Source: UBA5314 sp040217815 (GTDB lineage: Bacteria; Bacillota; Syntrophomonadia; Syntrophomonadales; Syntrophomonadaceae). From it: a stretch of DNA of 64,000 nt. The notes beneath the pieces were generated by a model that saw nothing but the letters and a program-made list of their open reading frames with translations, was not told the origin of the DNA and did no database searches. Positions within the stretch are counted from its first letter, which is position 1. Each line of letters opens with the position of its first letter. Both the position numbers and the translations under genes were made by a program. This document shows positions 8,663-17,639 of this stretch, in pieces. The stretch lies in the NCBI GenBank assembly GCA_040217815.1, contig JBEHWI010000007.1, positions 1-64,000 of the forward strand. The letters run 5' to 3'.

Positions 8663-9772
8663 TTGAAAGAACGTTTAAGTCAATACCAGGCGGTTATGAT
8701 TACAAGCGGCCTTTTGCTCATGCCGGTCATTTGAAATATGCCCCTGTTGGTGTTTGGCGGGACCAAACACGATGTCTGGATTTCGGCTTCACTGGCCGTT
8801 GTCATGGGACTGTTGGGCGGTTATGTTATGATAGCGCTCGGCCTCAGATACCCTTCTCAAACCCTTATTCAATACATTCAGCAGATCCTGGGTAGGTGGC
8901 CGGGAAAGTTTTTGGGCTTTATCTATATAGGTTTTTTTATACTGATGGCTTCGATTTCAGCCCGCGACTTCGCGGAACTTCTTTTGAATTACACTTCGGA
9001 GACGCTGCCCATTTCAATCTATTTAGGAGTAATCATATTGACGGCTGCCTACGCCCTGTTTACAGGCTTGAGTTCTATTGGCCGCCTTGCCGAACTCGCC
9101 GTTCCCTTTATTCTCATCGTGATTATTTTCGGAATAATTGCCAGCTATCCAAACGCCAACTATTTACCTTCATTACCTTTAAAACATGATTTTAAATATT
9201 TATTTAATGAAGCATTGCTTGAACTGCCCTCATTGGGAATGGCTTCTTCGCTGCTTATTCTAATTCCCATGCTGCATGAAAAAGCCCGGGCTAAAAGAAA
9301 TTTATTGATATCAATAGCTATTGCGGGTGCGGCTACTATATTGGTGGCCACCATAGTAGTTGGAGTTTTAGGTCCTTATGAGACTACCTCCATTAACTAT
9401 CCCTTCTTTTTCACTTTTCAACAGATTACCATCTTACCATCAATTCCTCACTTTGATATGTTCTTTATATTCGCATGGATAAGTGTAAGTTTCTTAACTA
9501 TTTCCATTTATTACTACATAACCGCAGTTTCAATACAACAGTTGTTCGGTAAAAATAGCTATCGACCTTTCATAGCGCCAATAGGTGTCCTGATTATCGT
9601 CACGGCCATTTTTGCTTATCCCACTTTCCACGAGTTCAAGCAATTCTTGCAGCTCAACCGGGTAGGTATTGCCGCAATCCCTTTGGACTTTTTCATACCG
9701 TCAATCCTATTACTGCTTTCTTGTTTCAAGCATGCTCACCATCAAAAAACCAAAGGAAGGCTGCAGGGATGA
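8663..9772 (+). pseudogene. GerAB-type spore germination permease with an in-frame TGA
   Basis: Reading from TTG 8663 gives KERLSQYQAVMITSG..., the normal amino-terminal region of a GerAB/YndE permease, but codon 24 is TGA (8732-8734). The same frame continues without a break from ATG 8738 for 344 codons with ten or so hydrophobic segments and family features (PLLVFGGTKHDVWI, a YPS motif after helix 2). The stop cuts the first transmembrane helix. Internal restart at ATG 8738 is possible but has no clear ribosome site and would lose that helix. GerAB normally works with GerAA and GerAC, and neither is adjacent, so the gene is an orphan as well as interrupted. Confidence 0.75.
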
Positions 9773-9781
9773 TTCCATTCA

Positions 9782-10873
9782 TTAGCTTTTGCCAATACAC
9801 TGATAATATATCTCCTCCAGCCTGGTTATAGCGTCCTCTATTCTGTATTTGCCGCGTACTATTGCACAGCTTTCCATGGACAAGCTGTCCCAATATTCCT
9901 TATCACTGGCCAAAGCTTTGATTTGCTTCACGACCTCATTATTGGGCAGTACGTCTATATATCCGCAGCGCAGGTAAATAATATCCTCAAAATTGTCTTT
10001 ATTTATGATCCCGTACAGGCCCCTGGGAAATGTGGCCAGGACCGGCCTTCTACAGGCCATGGCCTCCGTGGCCGCCATATCGCAGGATGCCACAAGGTCG
10101 GCCATGGCCAGGAAAGGCCGTACATCCATGTGCATACCCACCGTGGAAATTTTGAGTCCGGGATGCTTGGCGCACAACAACTGGCTTTTTTCTTTTACGT
10201 CAGGCATATGAGGTCCATCGCCGACCAGCATGAGATTCAGTCCTCCCAATTCACCTGATATAGCCGGGGCCAAATCTAGCAGCTTGAAGACGGCCAGTCC
10301 TTTTTCATCAGCAAACCGGCTTACGTAAGCTATGGTAAACCAGTCCGGGTTCAGGCCGTAAAAGCCCAGTTTGCAGGGTGTCCTGGCCAGCGGATAGAAG
10401 TGGCTGAAATCTAGACCGTTCCGGATTATGCTTACTTTTTCCGGCTCAGCCGCACGCTTTGATAAAAAATCGGCAACCCCCTGGTCGACTGCTACAATCC
10501 GTCTTATACTCCGGCTTATTTCGCACCCCTGAGGCGATCTATCGATAAAATCGTCATACAAACCGTGCATGGTCACGATTAAGGGCTTGCGCAGCTCCCC
10601 GGCCAGCTTAAAGCCTCTGTATATCGAGTCAAAGGGGTGGGCATGAATGATATCCGGATCAAAAACAGCCGCCTTCTGTAAAAGTTCATTTTCCCCGATG
10701 AAATATTGAAAAGCCTCATCCCTGCTTTTTATTTTGGCTAAATAGTAAGGCGAAATGCTCATTGACTGTAGAAAAATCTGATGGGATCTGGCCAGCAGCC
10801 CGTTTACAAACAAAGCAATATGATTCTCAAGTCCGCCGAAATGTAATTTATCGACTAAAAGCATTATCTTCAT
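9782..10873 (-). CDS. Glycosyltransferase, GT-B fold (GT4-like)
   Basis: The roughly 363-residue protein opens with KIMLLVDKLHFGGLENHI, the glycine-rich start of GT4 enzymes. The C-terminal Rossmann half shows IAYVSRFADEKGLAVF, LMLVGDGPHMPDVK and the donor-sugar motif DMAATEAMACRRPVLAT (EX7E-like). I place the start at ATG 10873, ten bases after AGGCGG; GTG 10885 is possible. It is followed upstream by a CgeB-like gene on the same strand, so the two may decorate a spore or cell-surface polymer. Acceptor and donor are unknown. Confidence 0.85.
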   Translation of the reverse strand: MKIMLLVDKLHFGGLENHIALFVNGLLARSHQIFLQSMSISPYYLAKIKSRDEAFQYFIGENELLQKAAVFDPDIIHAHPFDSIYRGFKLAGELRKPLIVTMHGLYDDFIDRSPQGCEISRSIRRIVAVDQGVADFLSKRAAEPEKVSIIRNGLDFSHFYPLARTPCKLGFYGLNPDWFTIAYVSRFADEKGLAVFKLLDLAPAISGELGGLNLMLVGDGPHMPDVKEKSQLLCAKHPGLKISTVGMHMDVRPFLAMADLVASCDMAATEAMACRRPVLATFPRGLYGIINKDNFEDIIYLRCGYIDVLPNNEVVKQIKALASDKEYWDSLSMESCAIVRGKYRIEDAITRLEEIYYQCIGKS

Positions 10874-10966
10874 CGCCGTAATCACCGCCTAGATTGTGAA
10901 AGTCCCCACGTCATAGGAAAGTGAAAGCTCTTCCGGTCTGTCTACATGACCGGTATAGTCCTCTTA

Positions 10967-11932
10967 TTATCCGGTTTTTACTTTCTTTAGCAGTCGAAGC
11001 ATATCCTGAGCTCTGTGGTTATAGGTGTGCTTGCTGTACACTTGGGCCTGGCCCTGTCGGGCAATTTTCTCTCTGGCTTCCGGGTGGGAAAGATAGTAAG
11101 CAGCCAGGTGCAGGGTTTCCTCCGGGCTTTTCGACCAGACCAGGTGTTTGTGGTTTTCAAACAGGTTTTCAATAGCGGGCGTCCATTGGGTTAAGTAGAA
11201 AGCCCCGCAGCCTAAAATTTCAAAAGTACGCATACTCATCATGGTCGGGGAATTATCAACTGAATGTATTCCCAGGACAATCTTGCTGGAAGCGTAGGCG
11301 GTTCGGGTCTGTTCATAGTCCAACCACCCGCCGTAGAAATTGGAATCGGTGAAAAACCTCCGGCTCGCATCAACCCACCATTCATTGCCGTATATTTTTA
11401 CAGAGAGCTTTCTTTCCACCAGCGGTCTCAGGATGATATCTATCCCCACTTCACGAGCGTCAAAGCGGCCGAAATTGGTCCCGATAAACATCAGATCACT
11501 TCTCAATCTCGGATCAGCTTGCACACGGTGATGAAAGGACGGAAGACAGGCAAACATCAGTAAATGCGCCTCAATTCCATGCGCATTGTATAGATCAAGA
11601 CACTCCTGGGCGGTGGTAAACACCATTCTACAACTTCTGCCATAAGGAAGAGACAGCGATTCAAAGAAAGGGGGATCCTCGCGCGCCCAGTAAATATGGG
11701 GAATATCAAATTCAGCCAGGATCTTAACCAAACTGTCCCAGAATTGCCACCATCCTCCGTCACTGACTACGAAGTCAGGATTGGCATTCGATATTAGCGC
11801 CGGTAAACACCCGGGGTCGTTTTGATATAATGACTGCATATCCAGCATTTCCACCTCATGCCCGCATTCCTGAAGAGCCTTTCCCAGACCATGTGTAACC
11901 AGGGGAAAGATGGTGGTAAAGAGAAATTTCAT
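10967..11932 (-). CDS. CgeB-like glycosyltransferase-family protein
   Basis: The product is 321 residues from ATG 11932, which has AAAGGAG five bases upstream. It begins FLFTTIFPLVTHGLGKALQ and has the CgeB/DUF3880-type core: an Asp-rich DPGCLPALISNANPDFVVSDGG stretch and the later SMRTFEILGCGAFYLTQWTP motif, with the ending SKHTYNHRAQDML typical of the group. CgeB is a spore-maturation protein involved in the glycosylated outermost spore layer in Bacillus. The neighbouring GT4 gene lies 93 bases downstream on the same strand. Confidence 0.8.
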   Translation of the reverse strand: MKFLFTTIFPLVTHGLGKALQECGHEVEMLDMQSLYQNDPGCLPALISNANPDFVVSDGGWWQFWDSLVKILAEFDIPHIYWAREDPPFFESLSLPYGRSCRMVFTTAQECLDLYNAHGIEAHLLMFACLPSFHHRVQADPRLRSDLMFIGTNFGRFDAREVGIDIILRPLVERKLSVKIYGNEWWVDASRRFFTDSNFYGGWLDYEQTRTAYASSKIVLGIHSVDNSPTMMSMRTFEILGCGAFYLTQWTPAIENLFENHKHLVWSKSPEETLHLAAYYLSHPEAREKIARQGQAQVYSKHTYNHRAQDMLRLLKKVKTG

Positions 11933-12414
11933 TTTTACTCCTTTCTTCAAAAGCCTCGGTTTGAAATACAGTCAAAATTCCAAAAATTCGCAAACCGTTG
12001 GGGAAACCGGACTTTTGTACTCCTTAACCCATTGTTTATGCAGTTTCCCCCGCCCCTCCTCCGCTGGTTTGCCTCCCTCAAAAGGTCCTCTAGATATTTA
12101 TACGGCAAGTTCAAGCATTTTGACATACCAGGTTAGAATCCCCACCCAGTTTTTCCGCTTATGAAATATGAAAAGCAGGATGGGCTGGTTCATAATTTCT
12201 AAAAGTCCGGAGTGAACCTTTGCGAATTTTCATCAATAGAATGGTATATGATCCGCCAACTGGTCCTTGAGGAAAGTTTTAGAGGAAAATTACAGGGCCA
12301 GGTTATAGCGGATGGGCCGCACCTACAGTCCTGTTTTGTACGGGTACACTGCGGTAGGGGCCGCTGCAACCATTGGTTAAGGACGGGGTCCATCAGGTAA
12401 AGGGGGAGCACAGA
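11933..12414. other. Gene-free stretch between divergent cgeB-like and DNRLRE genes
   Basis: This 480-base interval contains only short unconvincing frames on both strands. It must carry the promoters of both divergent genes. I see no strong inverted repeat or recognisable riboswitch in it. Confidence 0.5.
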
Positions 12415-13287
12415 ATGACAGCGGTTACATTAAGGCCCAGCCAGAGCGCTTACATCAGTTCCTGGTATCCTGAGCAAAATTTCTCCTCCAGCAACACCTT
12501 GTTCGCAGGGCGTTTTATGCAGGAGGGAGACATCTACCGCTCCCTGCTGCAATTCAATTTAGACAATATTCCGCTCGTTGCTGCCATTCATAACGCGTGG
12601 TTAAATCTGAACATGTATAACAACCAGGTTGGCATGGGTGGAGCTCATATCCGGGTTCAACGCCTCTTTAACCGCTGGTCTCAAGGTGTCGTGAACTGGA
12701 TTAACCAGCCCAGTACCGGTCCCGGTGGCTTTGACAGAGTTTGGGATGGATCGGTTTATATCGCCCCATCCGCTTCCAATGGTTTAGTAAGCATTGAACT
12801 GGGCGATCTGGTTAAAGGGTGGGTTGATGGTTCAGTTCCCAACTATGGTGTGCAGCTGGCCGGTAATGAACTCGAAAACAGCCTGTTTGGATTTTGGAGT
12901 CCCAATTATACCTTCAGCTATGCCGGACCCAGCTTGACTATCGACCTGGACCTGGGATTGGTGGGCATCTACGATCGGCAAAACCTGCTTATACCAGGCC
13001 CACCGGCCAGGCCTAGTGCAGCATGCGCGCCCATTGATTTGAGCCCCCATCGCCTGGCTACCTTTTTGCTGCACAACACTTCTTCTTCGATCAAGGTTGA
13101 AGCCAGGCTTGAGGTGGGAGAGGGAGCGAAGTTTAAAGCAGCCGGACCATGGCACTCGCTTGAAGCGTACGGCAGTCCGGGAGCTTCTATAGCTCTATCC
13201 ACTGCTTATCCCACCGAGCGGGCCCGCGTTCAATTGCGGGGAGCGGGAGGCGAAATTGTAATTATTACTCCCTTCAGCCGGGAATAG
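12415..13287 (+). CDS. DNRLRE-domain protein
   Basis: ATG 12415 follows GGGGGAG by six bases; a longer frame from 12373 has no ribosome site. The 290-residue product starts with TLRPSQSAYISSWYPEQNF and LLQFNLDNIP, then a repeated β-sandwich pattern ending in a FWSPNY stretch, which matches DNRLRE-type (CBM-like) domains found in surface and spore-associated proteins. The C-terminal 120 residues look like a second β-rich domain (PHRLATFLLHNTSSSIKVEARLEV). There is no signal peptide, so either it is intracellular, for example loaded onto the forespore, or it leaves by another route. Confidence 0.75.
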   Translation: MTAVTLRPSQSAYISSWYPEQNFSSSNTLFAGRFMQEGDIYRSLLQFNLDNIPLVAAIHNAWLNLNMYNNQVGMGGAHIRVQRLFNRWSQGVVNWINQPSTGPGGFDRVWDGSVYIAPSASNGLVSIELGDLVKGWVDGSVPNYGVQLAGNELENSLFGFWSPNYTFSYAGPSLTIDLDLGLVGIYDRQNLLIPGPPARPSAACAPIDLSPHRLATFLLHNTSSSIKVEARLEVGEGAKFKAAGPWHSLEAYGSPGASIALSTAYPTERARVQLRGAGGEIVIITPFSRE

Positions 13288-13381
13288 TATTTTCAGTTTA
13301 AAAGGTTCACCTATGAACCAGATTGGGGCATGAACAGGCCAAAGAAAAGGAAAGCTAATTAAAAACCCTGGAGGAGTGCAA

Positions 13382-14430
13382 ATGGAGCAACCATTTCTTC
13401 AAAATACCGATGGAAAATAGGGGTATCTCACGACGCGCCTCTCACCAGCACCGAGCTGGGCAGGCTATGGCGCTCCCTGTCCTATTGCTCAATGTTGAAA
13501 TGTATCTACCACCATTTTGCCAATCATTTACATGATGCCTACCTCCATCAAATTTTTGATGAAGGCTTCGCAATGCTGGATACGCGAATCAGACAAACCA
13601 CCGAGCTGTTAAAAAGCGCGGCCTATCCCCTACCTTTGGGATTCAGTGAAGAAGACGTCGATCTCAATGCTCCACGACTGTACTCGGACCTGTTCTATTA
13701 TTACTACACCTTCACCATATCGCAGATAGATGTATCCCTGGGCGGAATGAACCTGGCCGCCGCCACCCGGGGCGATGTGCGCGAGTTTTATACCAAAAGC
13801 CTGGAAGCGACGATGAGATACTTTAATACCTTCAATGAGTTGATGCTGCAAAAGGGTTTATACATCCGTCCCCCGTTTATCAGTACTGCCGGTGAAAAAG
13901 ATTATGTTGACCGGCAGAGCTTCCTGCGTGGCTTCCTGGGTGAGCGCCGTCTCCTGCTTGCTGCAGAAATCGAACAGCTTTTCCTGGGGTATAGAAACAA
14001 CGAGGTGGTCGCGGAGCTTTTGACCGGCTTCAGTCAGGTAGTAAAAACCGAGCAGGTGAGATCCTTCCTGAACAGAGGAGTAGCTATCGCCAGAAAGCAC
14101 ATTGACATTTTCACAACTGTTATGGAAAAAGAGAACCTTCCACTGCCGTCGCATGGTGAGGAGGCAGTGACCGATTCAACTGTTTCGCCCTTCTCAAAAA
14201 GGTTGATGATGAACCATGTAATAGCCCTGTCCCAGATCGGGATAGGAAACTACGCCACCGCTATGGCTTCCAGCACCAGGCACAACCTCAGCACCGCCTT
14301 CGCCAGGCTAATCATGGAATCGGCCAATTATGCAGAGGACGGTTTGAATATCATGATAGAAAACGGCTGGTTTGAGGAGTCGCCGCGTCATATCGACCGG
14401 CGCGATCTGAGAGATAAAATGAAGCATTGA
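13382..14430 (+). pseudogene. DUF3231-family protein, frameshifted near the start
   Basis: A GGAGGAG ribosome site at about 13370 points to ATG 13382, but that frame ends at TAG after MEQPFLQNTDGK. The body of the protein is in another frame and has no usable start before an internal ATG at 13492. Adding one A to the AAAA run near 13414-13417 joins both parts as NTDGKIGVSHDAPLTSTELGRLW, the expected beginning of a DUF3231 protein. The body (about 330 residues) has two all-helical DUF3231 repeats, each with SxxE/LxxLW-like starts. DUF3231 proteins are common in spore formers; some relatives are annotated as spore coat proteins. Lesion may be real or a sequencing error. Confidence 0.7.
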
Positions 14431-14607
14431 GGCAATATTCCTTAAACTAATCCTGACAGTTATTTCATGACCTAAACCTTCATGGATGATGCCAGTGCTT
14501 TTGCGTAGCAAACATTATAGCGTCGCACATGCACACATTTACATGCAGGAATAGGTTGCGCTGAGCAGTTGATAAGAGCGCCCTTTAAAAATTCAGAGTA
14601 TTTTAAT

Positions 14608-15882
14608 TTATTTTAAATGTATTTGCTCATTTAACGGCCTGGGGTTATTGCGCTTTTTGCGCAGTTTGCGCAGTTTGAAGAACCATCTTATTATAAACAG
14701 AAGAGCGGCAACACTTAGTACTACAATTGCCAGTATTTTTAAGACCTTCAGGACCATGTCGCCCCAACTATCCTGAACCGGCTTGGAAGATGAATTGATG
14801 AGGTATATGGTACCCAGGTCGGCATACATAAGGCTGCTTGAGCTGTTCAGGTGCAGTTTTACAAGCAGATCCGGCTCTTTAAAAGGATCATTGTCCACTG
14901 TTTCATAATCAATCGCTATTTCCTGCGGGTTCATCCCTTTGGGGAGCAGCCGCTTTAAGTTCAAGTCCTGGTGCTGATTCAAAACATCCTGAATCAATAA
15001 AGCTTGTCCACCGGGGGGAACCGCTGGAACGATGTTGGTTTCCACAAATTCGTTAAAACCGTAGTCAAAAAGGGCTATGGTGTCTTTGTAGTCCGCGTAA
15101 TTATCGCTTTTCATGACCACGACAATAAGCTCGCGGTCCCCGCGCCGGGCCACCGTTACCAGAGTATTCTTCGATTCCTGGGTGTATCCGGTCTTGCCCC
15201 CGACTACTCCGTCATAGTAATAGCGGTTGGTGGTCAGCATCCGGTGCATTGACCACAGGTCCCGGGCTTCGGTTTTCTTGTTGGTGGGGGGAATGGTGTA
15301 GCGCACCGTGCCTATTATTTCCCTGAACTTATCGTATTTTAAAGCGTCCCGGGTTATCATAGCCATGTCATAGGCGGTGCTTAAATGGTTGGGGTCGGGC
15401 AAACCGTTGGGATTTATAAAGTTGCTGTTTAAGGCTCCGGCTTCTCGGGACCGCTGGTTCATCAACCGGGCAAAACCAGCCAGGCTGCCGCCGATATTCT
15501 CGGCGATGCCGTTGCAGGCCTCGTTGGCGGAAGGCAGCATGGCCGCCATCATGGCCTGTTCCAGGGTGATCTGCTCGCCTTCCTCCAGGGCAATGTTGGA
15601 TGATCCGTTCTTTATGTTGTTGGCCGCTTCAGAGGACATGGTTATGTAGTCATTCAAGCAGCCGTTTTCCAGAGCCAGCAAGACAGTGAGTATTTTAGTT
15701 ATAGACGCCGGGTAGAGCTGCATGTGCATAGATTTCTCATACAAAACCTGCCCGGTTTTGGCATCCATCAAAACCGCCGATTCTGAAGCAACTTCAGGGG
15801 GTTCAACCTGAGCAACCGCTTGACTGGGAAAAAGGCCAAATAAGATAAAAGCCGCCAGCAAAATAGCAATATACCTTTTCAC
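14608..15882 (-). CDS. D-alanyl-D-alanine carboxypeptidase, DacF/PBP5 type
   Basis: The 424-residue serine peptidase (S11 family) has a signal peptide (residues 1-24), the active-site SxxK as ASITKI near 60, SxN as PSANEA near 118 and KTG as GGKTGYTQ near 227. A PBP5-type β-domain follows, and a C-terminal transmembrane helix plus a basic tail anchors it with the enzyme outside. It trims the terminal D-Ala from peptidoglycan stem peptides. Start is GTG 15882. DacF in Bacillus acts in spore cortex maturation, which fits a spore former, but the vegetative DacA role is equally possible. Confidence 0.9.
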   Translation of the reverse strand: MKRYIAILLAAFILFGLFPSQAVAQVEPPEVASESAVLMDAKTGQVLYEKSMHMQLYPASITKILTVLLALENGCLNDYITMSSEAANNIKNGSSNIALEEGEQITLEQAMMAAMLPSANEACNGIAENIGGSLAGFARLMNQRSREAGALNSNFINPNGLPDPNHLSTAYDMAMITRDALKYDKFREIIGTVRYTIPPTNKKTEARDLWSMHRMLTTNRYYYDGVVGGKTGYTQESKNTLVTVARRGDRELIVVVMKSDNYADYKDTIALFDYGFNEFVETNIVPAVPPGGQALLIQDVLNQHQDLNLKRLLPKGMNPQEIAIDYETVDNDPFKEPDLLVKLHLNSSSSLMYADLGTIYLINSSSKPVQDSWGDMVLKVLKILAIVVLSVAALLFIIRWFFKLRKLRKKRNNPRPLNEQIHLK

Positions 15883-15995
15883 AATTAGTTTTCCATTCCT
15901 ATGTTAAGTATTATCTGCCAACCGTACCGGTCACTAGATATTTGTACTGAATATTTGTACTAGATAATTGTAATTGATAAACATCCATATATCCA

Positions 15996-16031
15996 AGCAA
16001 AAAAAATCCGGCCCGAGACTACCGGATTTTG
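15996..16031 (-). terminator. Strong terminator after hpt
   Basis: AAAATCCGG and CCGGATTTT pair across a ten-base loop, and on the minus strand the stem is followed by eight T residues. It lies about 50 bases after the hpt stop and ends the kinase-hpt transcript. Confidence 0.9.
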
Positions 16032-16082
16032 TTGCACTGCGGGGTAAAACAAGTGAGTTTGGGAACGATTCTCAACTCACTC

Positions 16083-16604
16083 TCACTTTTTGCGAAACTC
16101 GGCAATATAGGGCAGGTTGCGGTATTGTTCATTGTAGTCCAGGCCGTATCCAACCAGGAAACGATCCGGCATTACAAAGCAGCGGTAGTCAATTTTTATG
16201 GGAAGCAGCCGGTCTTTGGATTTATCAAGCAGGGTGCAAATCTTCAAACTGGCCGGTTTATCCATTTCCAGGCGCTGGCATACGTAGGCCAGAGTGAGTC
16301 CGGTTCCGATCAGGTCTTCTACCAGCAGCACATGCCGTTCTCCCAGATTCAGGTCCAGGTCTTTTTTGATCCTGACCACCCGCGGTTTGTTTTCGACACC
16401 GGGTGAAACACCTATGGAAAGAAAATCGATGGAAAGAGGCATGGTCAGGCGGCGGGTCAGGTCGGCCACGAAGTACAGGGAGCCTTTCAGAACGCTCACA
16501 ATGATCAGTTCCCGGCCCTGATAATCCTTGTTTATCTCTTCGGCGATCTCCGCGATCCGGTTTTGAATCTGTTCCTCGGTAAAGACAATTTTACCAACAC
16601 CCAC
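16083..16604 (-). CDS. hpt: Hypoxanthine phosphoribosyltransferase
   Basis: The 173-residue protein matches type I purine phosphoribosyltransferases: a VLKGSLYFVADLTRRL region for the PPi loop, the PRPP-binding signature VLLVEDLIGTGLTL near residue 98, and the FVMPDRFLVGYGLDYNEQYRNLPYI purine-binding end. It salvages hypoxanthine and guanine using PRPP. The GTG start at 16604 lies three bases after the stop of the upstream gene, so the two are almost surely translated from one message. Confidence 0.95.
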   Translation of the reverse strand: MGVGKIVFTEEQIQNRIAEIAEEINKDYQGRELIIVSVLKGSLYFVADLTRRLTMPLSIDFLSIGVSPGVENKPRVVRIKKDLDLNLGERHVLLVEDLIGTGLTLAYVCQRLEMDKPASLKICTLLDKSKDRLLPIKIDYRCFVMPDRFLVGYGLDYNEQYRNLPYIAEFRKK

Positions 16605-16606
16605 TC

Positions 16607-17530
16607 TTATTCATCACTCCCCCTGATGCCAAACCTGTTTACCAGGCTGTAGAAGTCGCTTTTAAATACTATATTGATATTGGTTCCCGGGTATAGTTTC
16701 TTTAAAAGCTGCACCTTTTTCTTCTTATCAGAAACGTACTTTTGTTCCATGGTGGTCAACTCAATATAAGTGTCAAACCTGGGCAGGTAGAAGTCCGGTT
16801 TAAAAGCCAGGGTGATATTTCCTTCCGTATCCCACTTGATCGGGAAGGTGCGCGGTTCGTACTCCCATTCGATATTGTGCATGGTAAGTATTTGAGCGAA
16901 TTCTTCTTCAGAAGCATTCTTAAATACCACCGCCCGGTCCTTATTTTCCTGCGGCTCCTCCAGGGAGTGCATGAAATTCTGACGGTTTTGAGCCATAAAG
17001 TAAAGTAGGGAGGCCCCTTCCTCGATTCCCAGATGATCCGTGTTCAGGGTGGCGTGATACAGCAGGGGATCGTCCCAGTCCTTGCCGTAGAGGGTCGCTA
17101 TATAGCGCTTGTGTTTACGGTCGGTCAATTCCAGGAATCTTTGTGCATCGCGTTTTTCCAGGCTATGGGTCTGCATTATACGCTCGGTTCGCACTTCCGG
17201 TGAAGCCACTATTTTTATGTGCAGAGCCTCGGGATGGTCGGCAAATATTATTTGTGCTCCCAGGCCAAAAACCACCGCCGCTTGTTCGTCAATAAAGGCC
17301 TTGAGCCTACTTTCCAGGTGCTGGGCAAAGCTTACGCCCTGGGAGGACGGTGTAAGAAAAAAGCCGGGGCTTTCGGACAGCATGTGCAATTCGTGTTTAC
17401 TGGCCACTTCCGGCATCCATTTATTCATTATCAGCTCCCGGGTTATGAGCAGCAGTTCCATTTTTTCAGCAAGGAGTTCGGCTATTTCTTTGCCCTGGCT
17501 TCCGGTCTGTCTGGAAATCGTGATAAACAA
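16607..17530 (-). CDS. Cytidylate-kinase-like protein with a C-terminal PD-(D/E)XK-like region
   Basis: The N-terminal 190 residues resemble the cytidylate-kinase-like family: ITISRQTGSQGKEIAELLAE in the P-loop position (note no GK[ST]), then an EVRTERIMQTHSLEKRDAQRF lid with KHKRYI near residue 140. The C-terminal 100 residues contain KPDFYLPRFDTYIELTTMEQK followed by KKKKVQLLKKLYPGTNINIVF. This is the arrangement of a PD-(D/E)XK nuclease fold (F-PDFYLP, then I-E-L), but the usual Lys after the second acidic residue is Thr. Translation appears to begin at TTG 17530. The gene precedes hpt by three bases, which suggests a nucleotide-related or nucleic-acid role; the exact function is unknown. 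Confidence 0.7.
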   Translation of the reverse strand: MFITISRQTGSQGKEIAELLAEKMELLLITRELIMNKWMPEVASKHELHMLSESPGFFLTPSSQGVSFAQHLESRLKAFIDEQAAVVFGLGAQIIFADHPEALHIKIVASPEVRTERIMQTHSLEKRDAQRFLELTDRKHKRYIATLYGKDWDDPLLYHATLNTDHLGIEEGASLLYFMAQNRQNFMHSLEEPQENKDRAVVFKNASEEEFAQILTMHNIEWEYEPRTFPIKWDTEGNITLAFKPDFYLPRFDTYIELTTMEQKYVSDKKKKVQLLKKLYPGTNINIVFKSDFYSLVNRFGIRGSDE

Positions 17531-17639
17531 AGACAGGTCACCCCGTTCATCATTTCGTTTGGCAATGCCCCGATCGGGGAAAATGCTTCATCGGTGTTTA
17601 TGTGAATTCTCTTTTATCATATCATGGTTTTTAACCATC

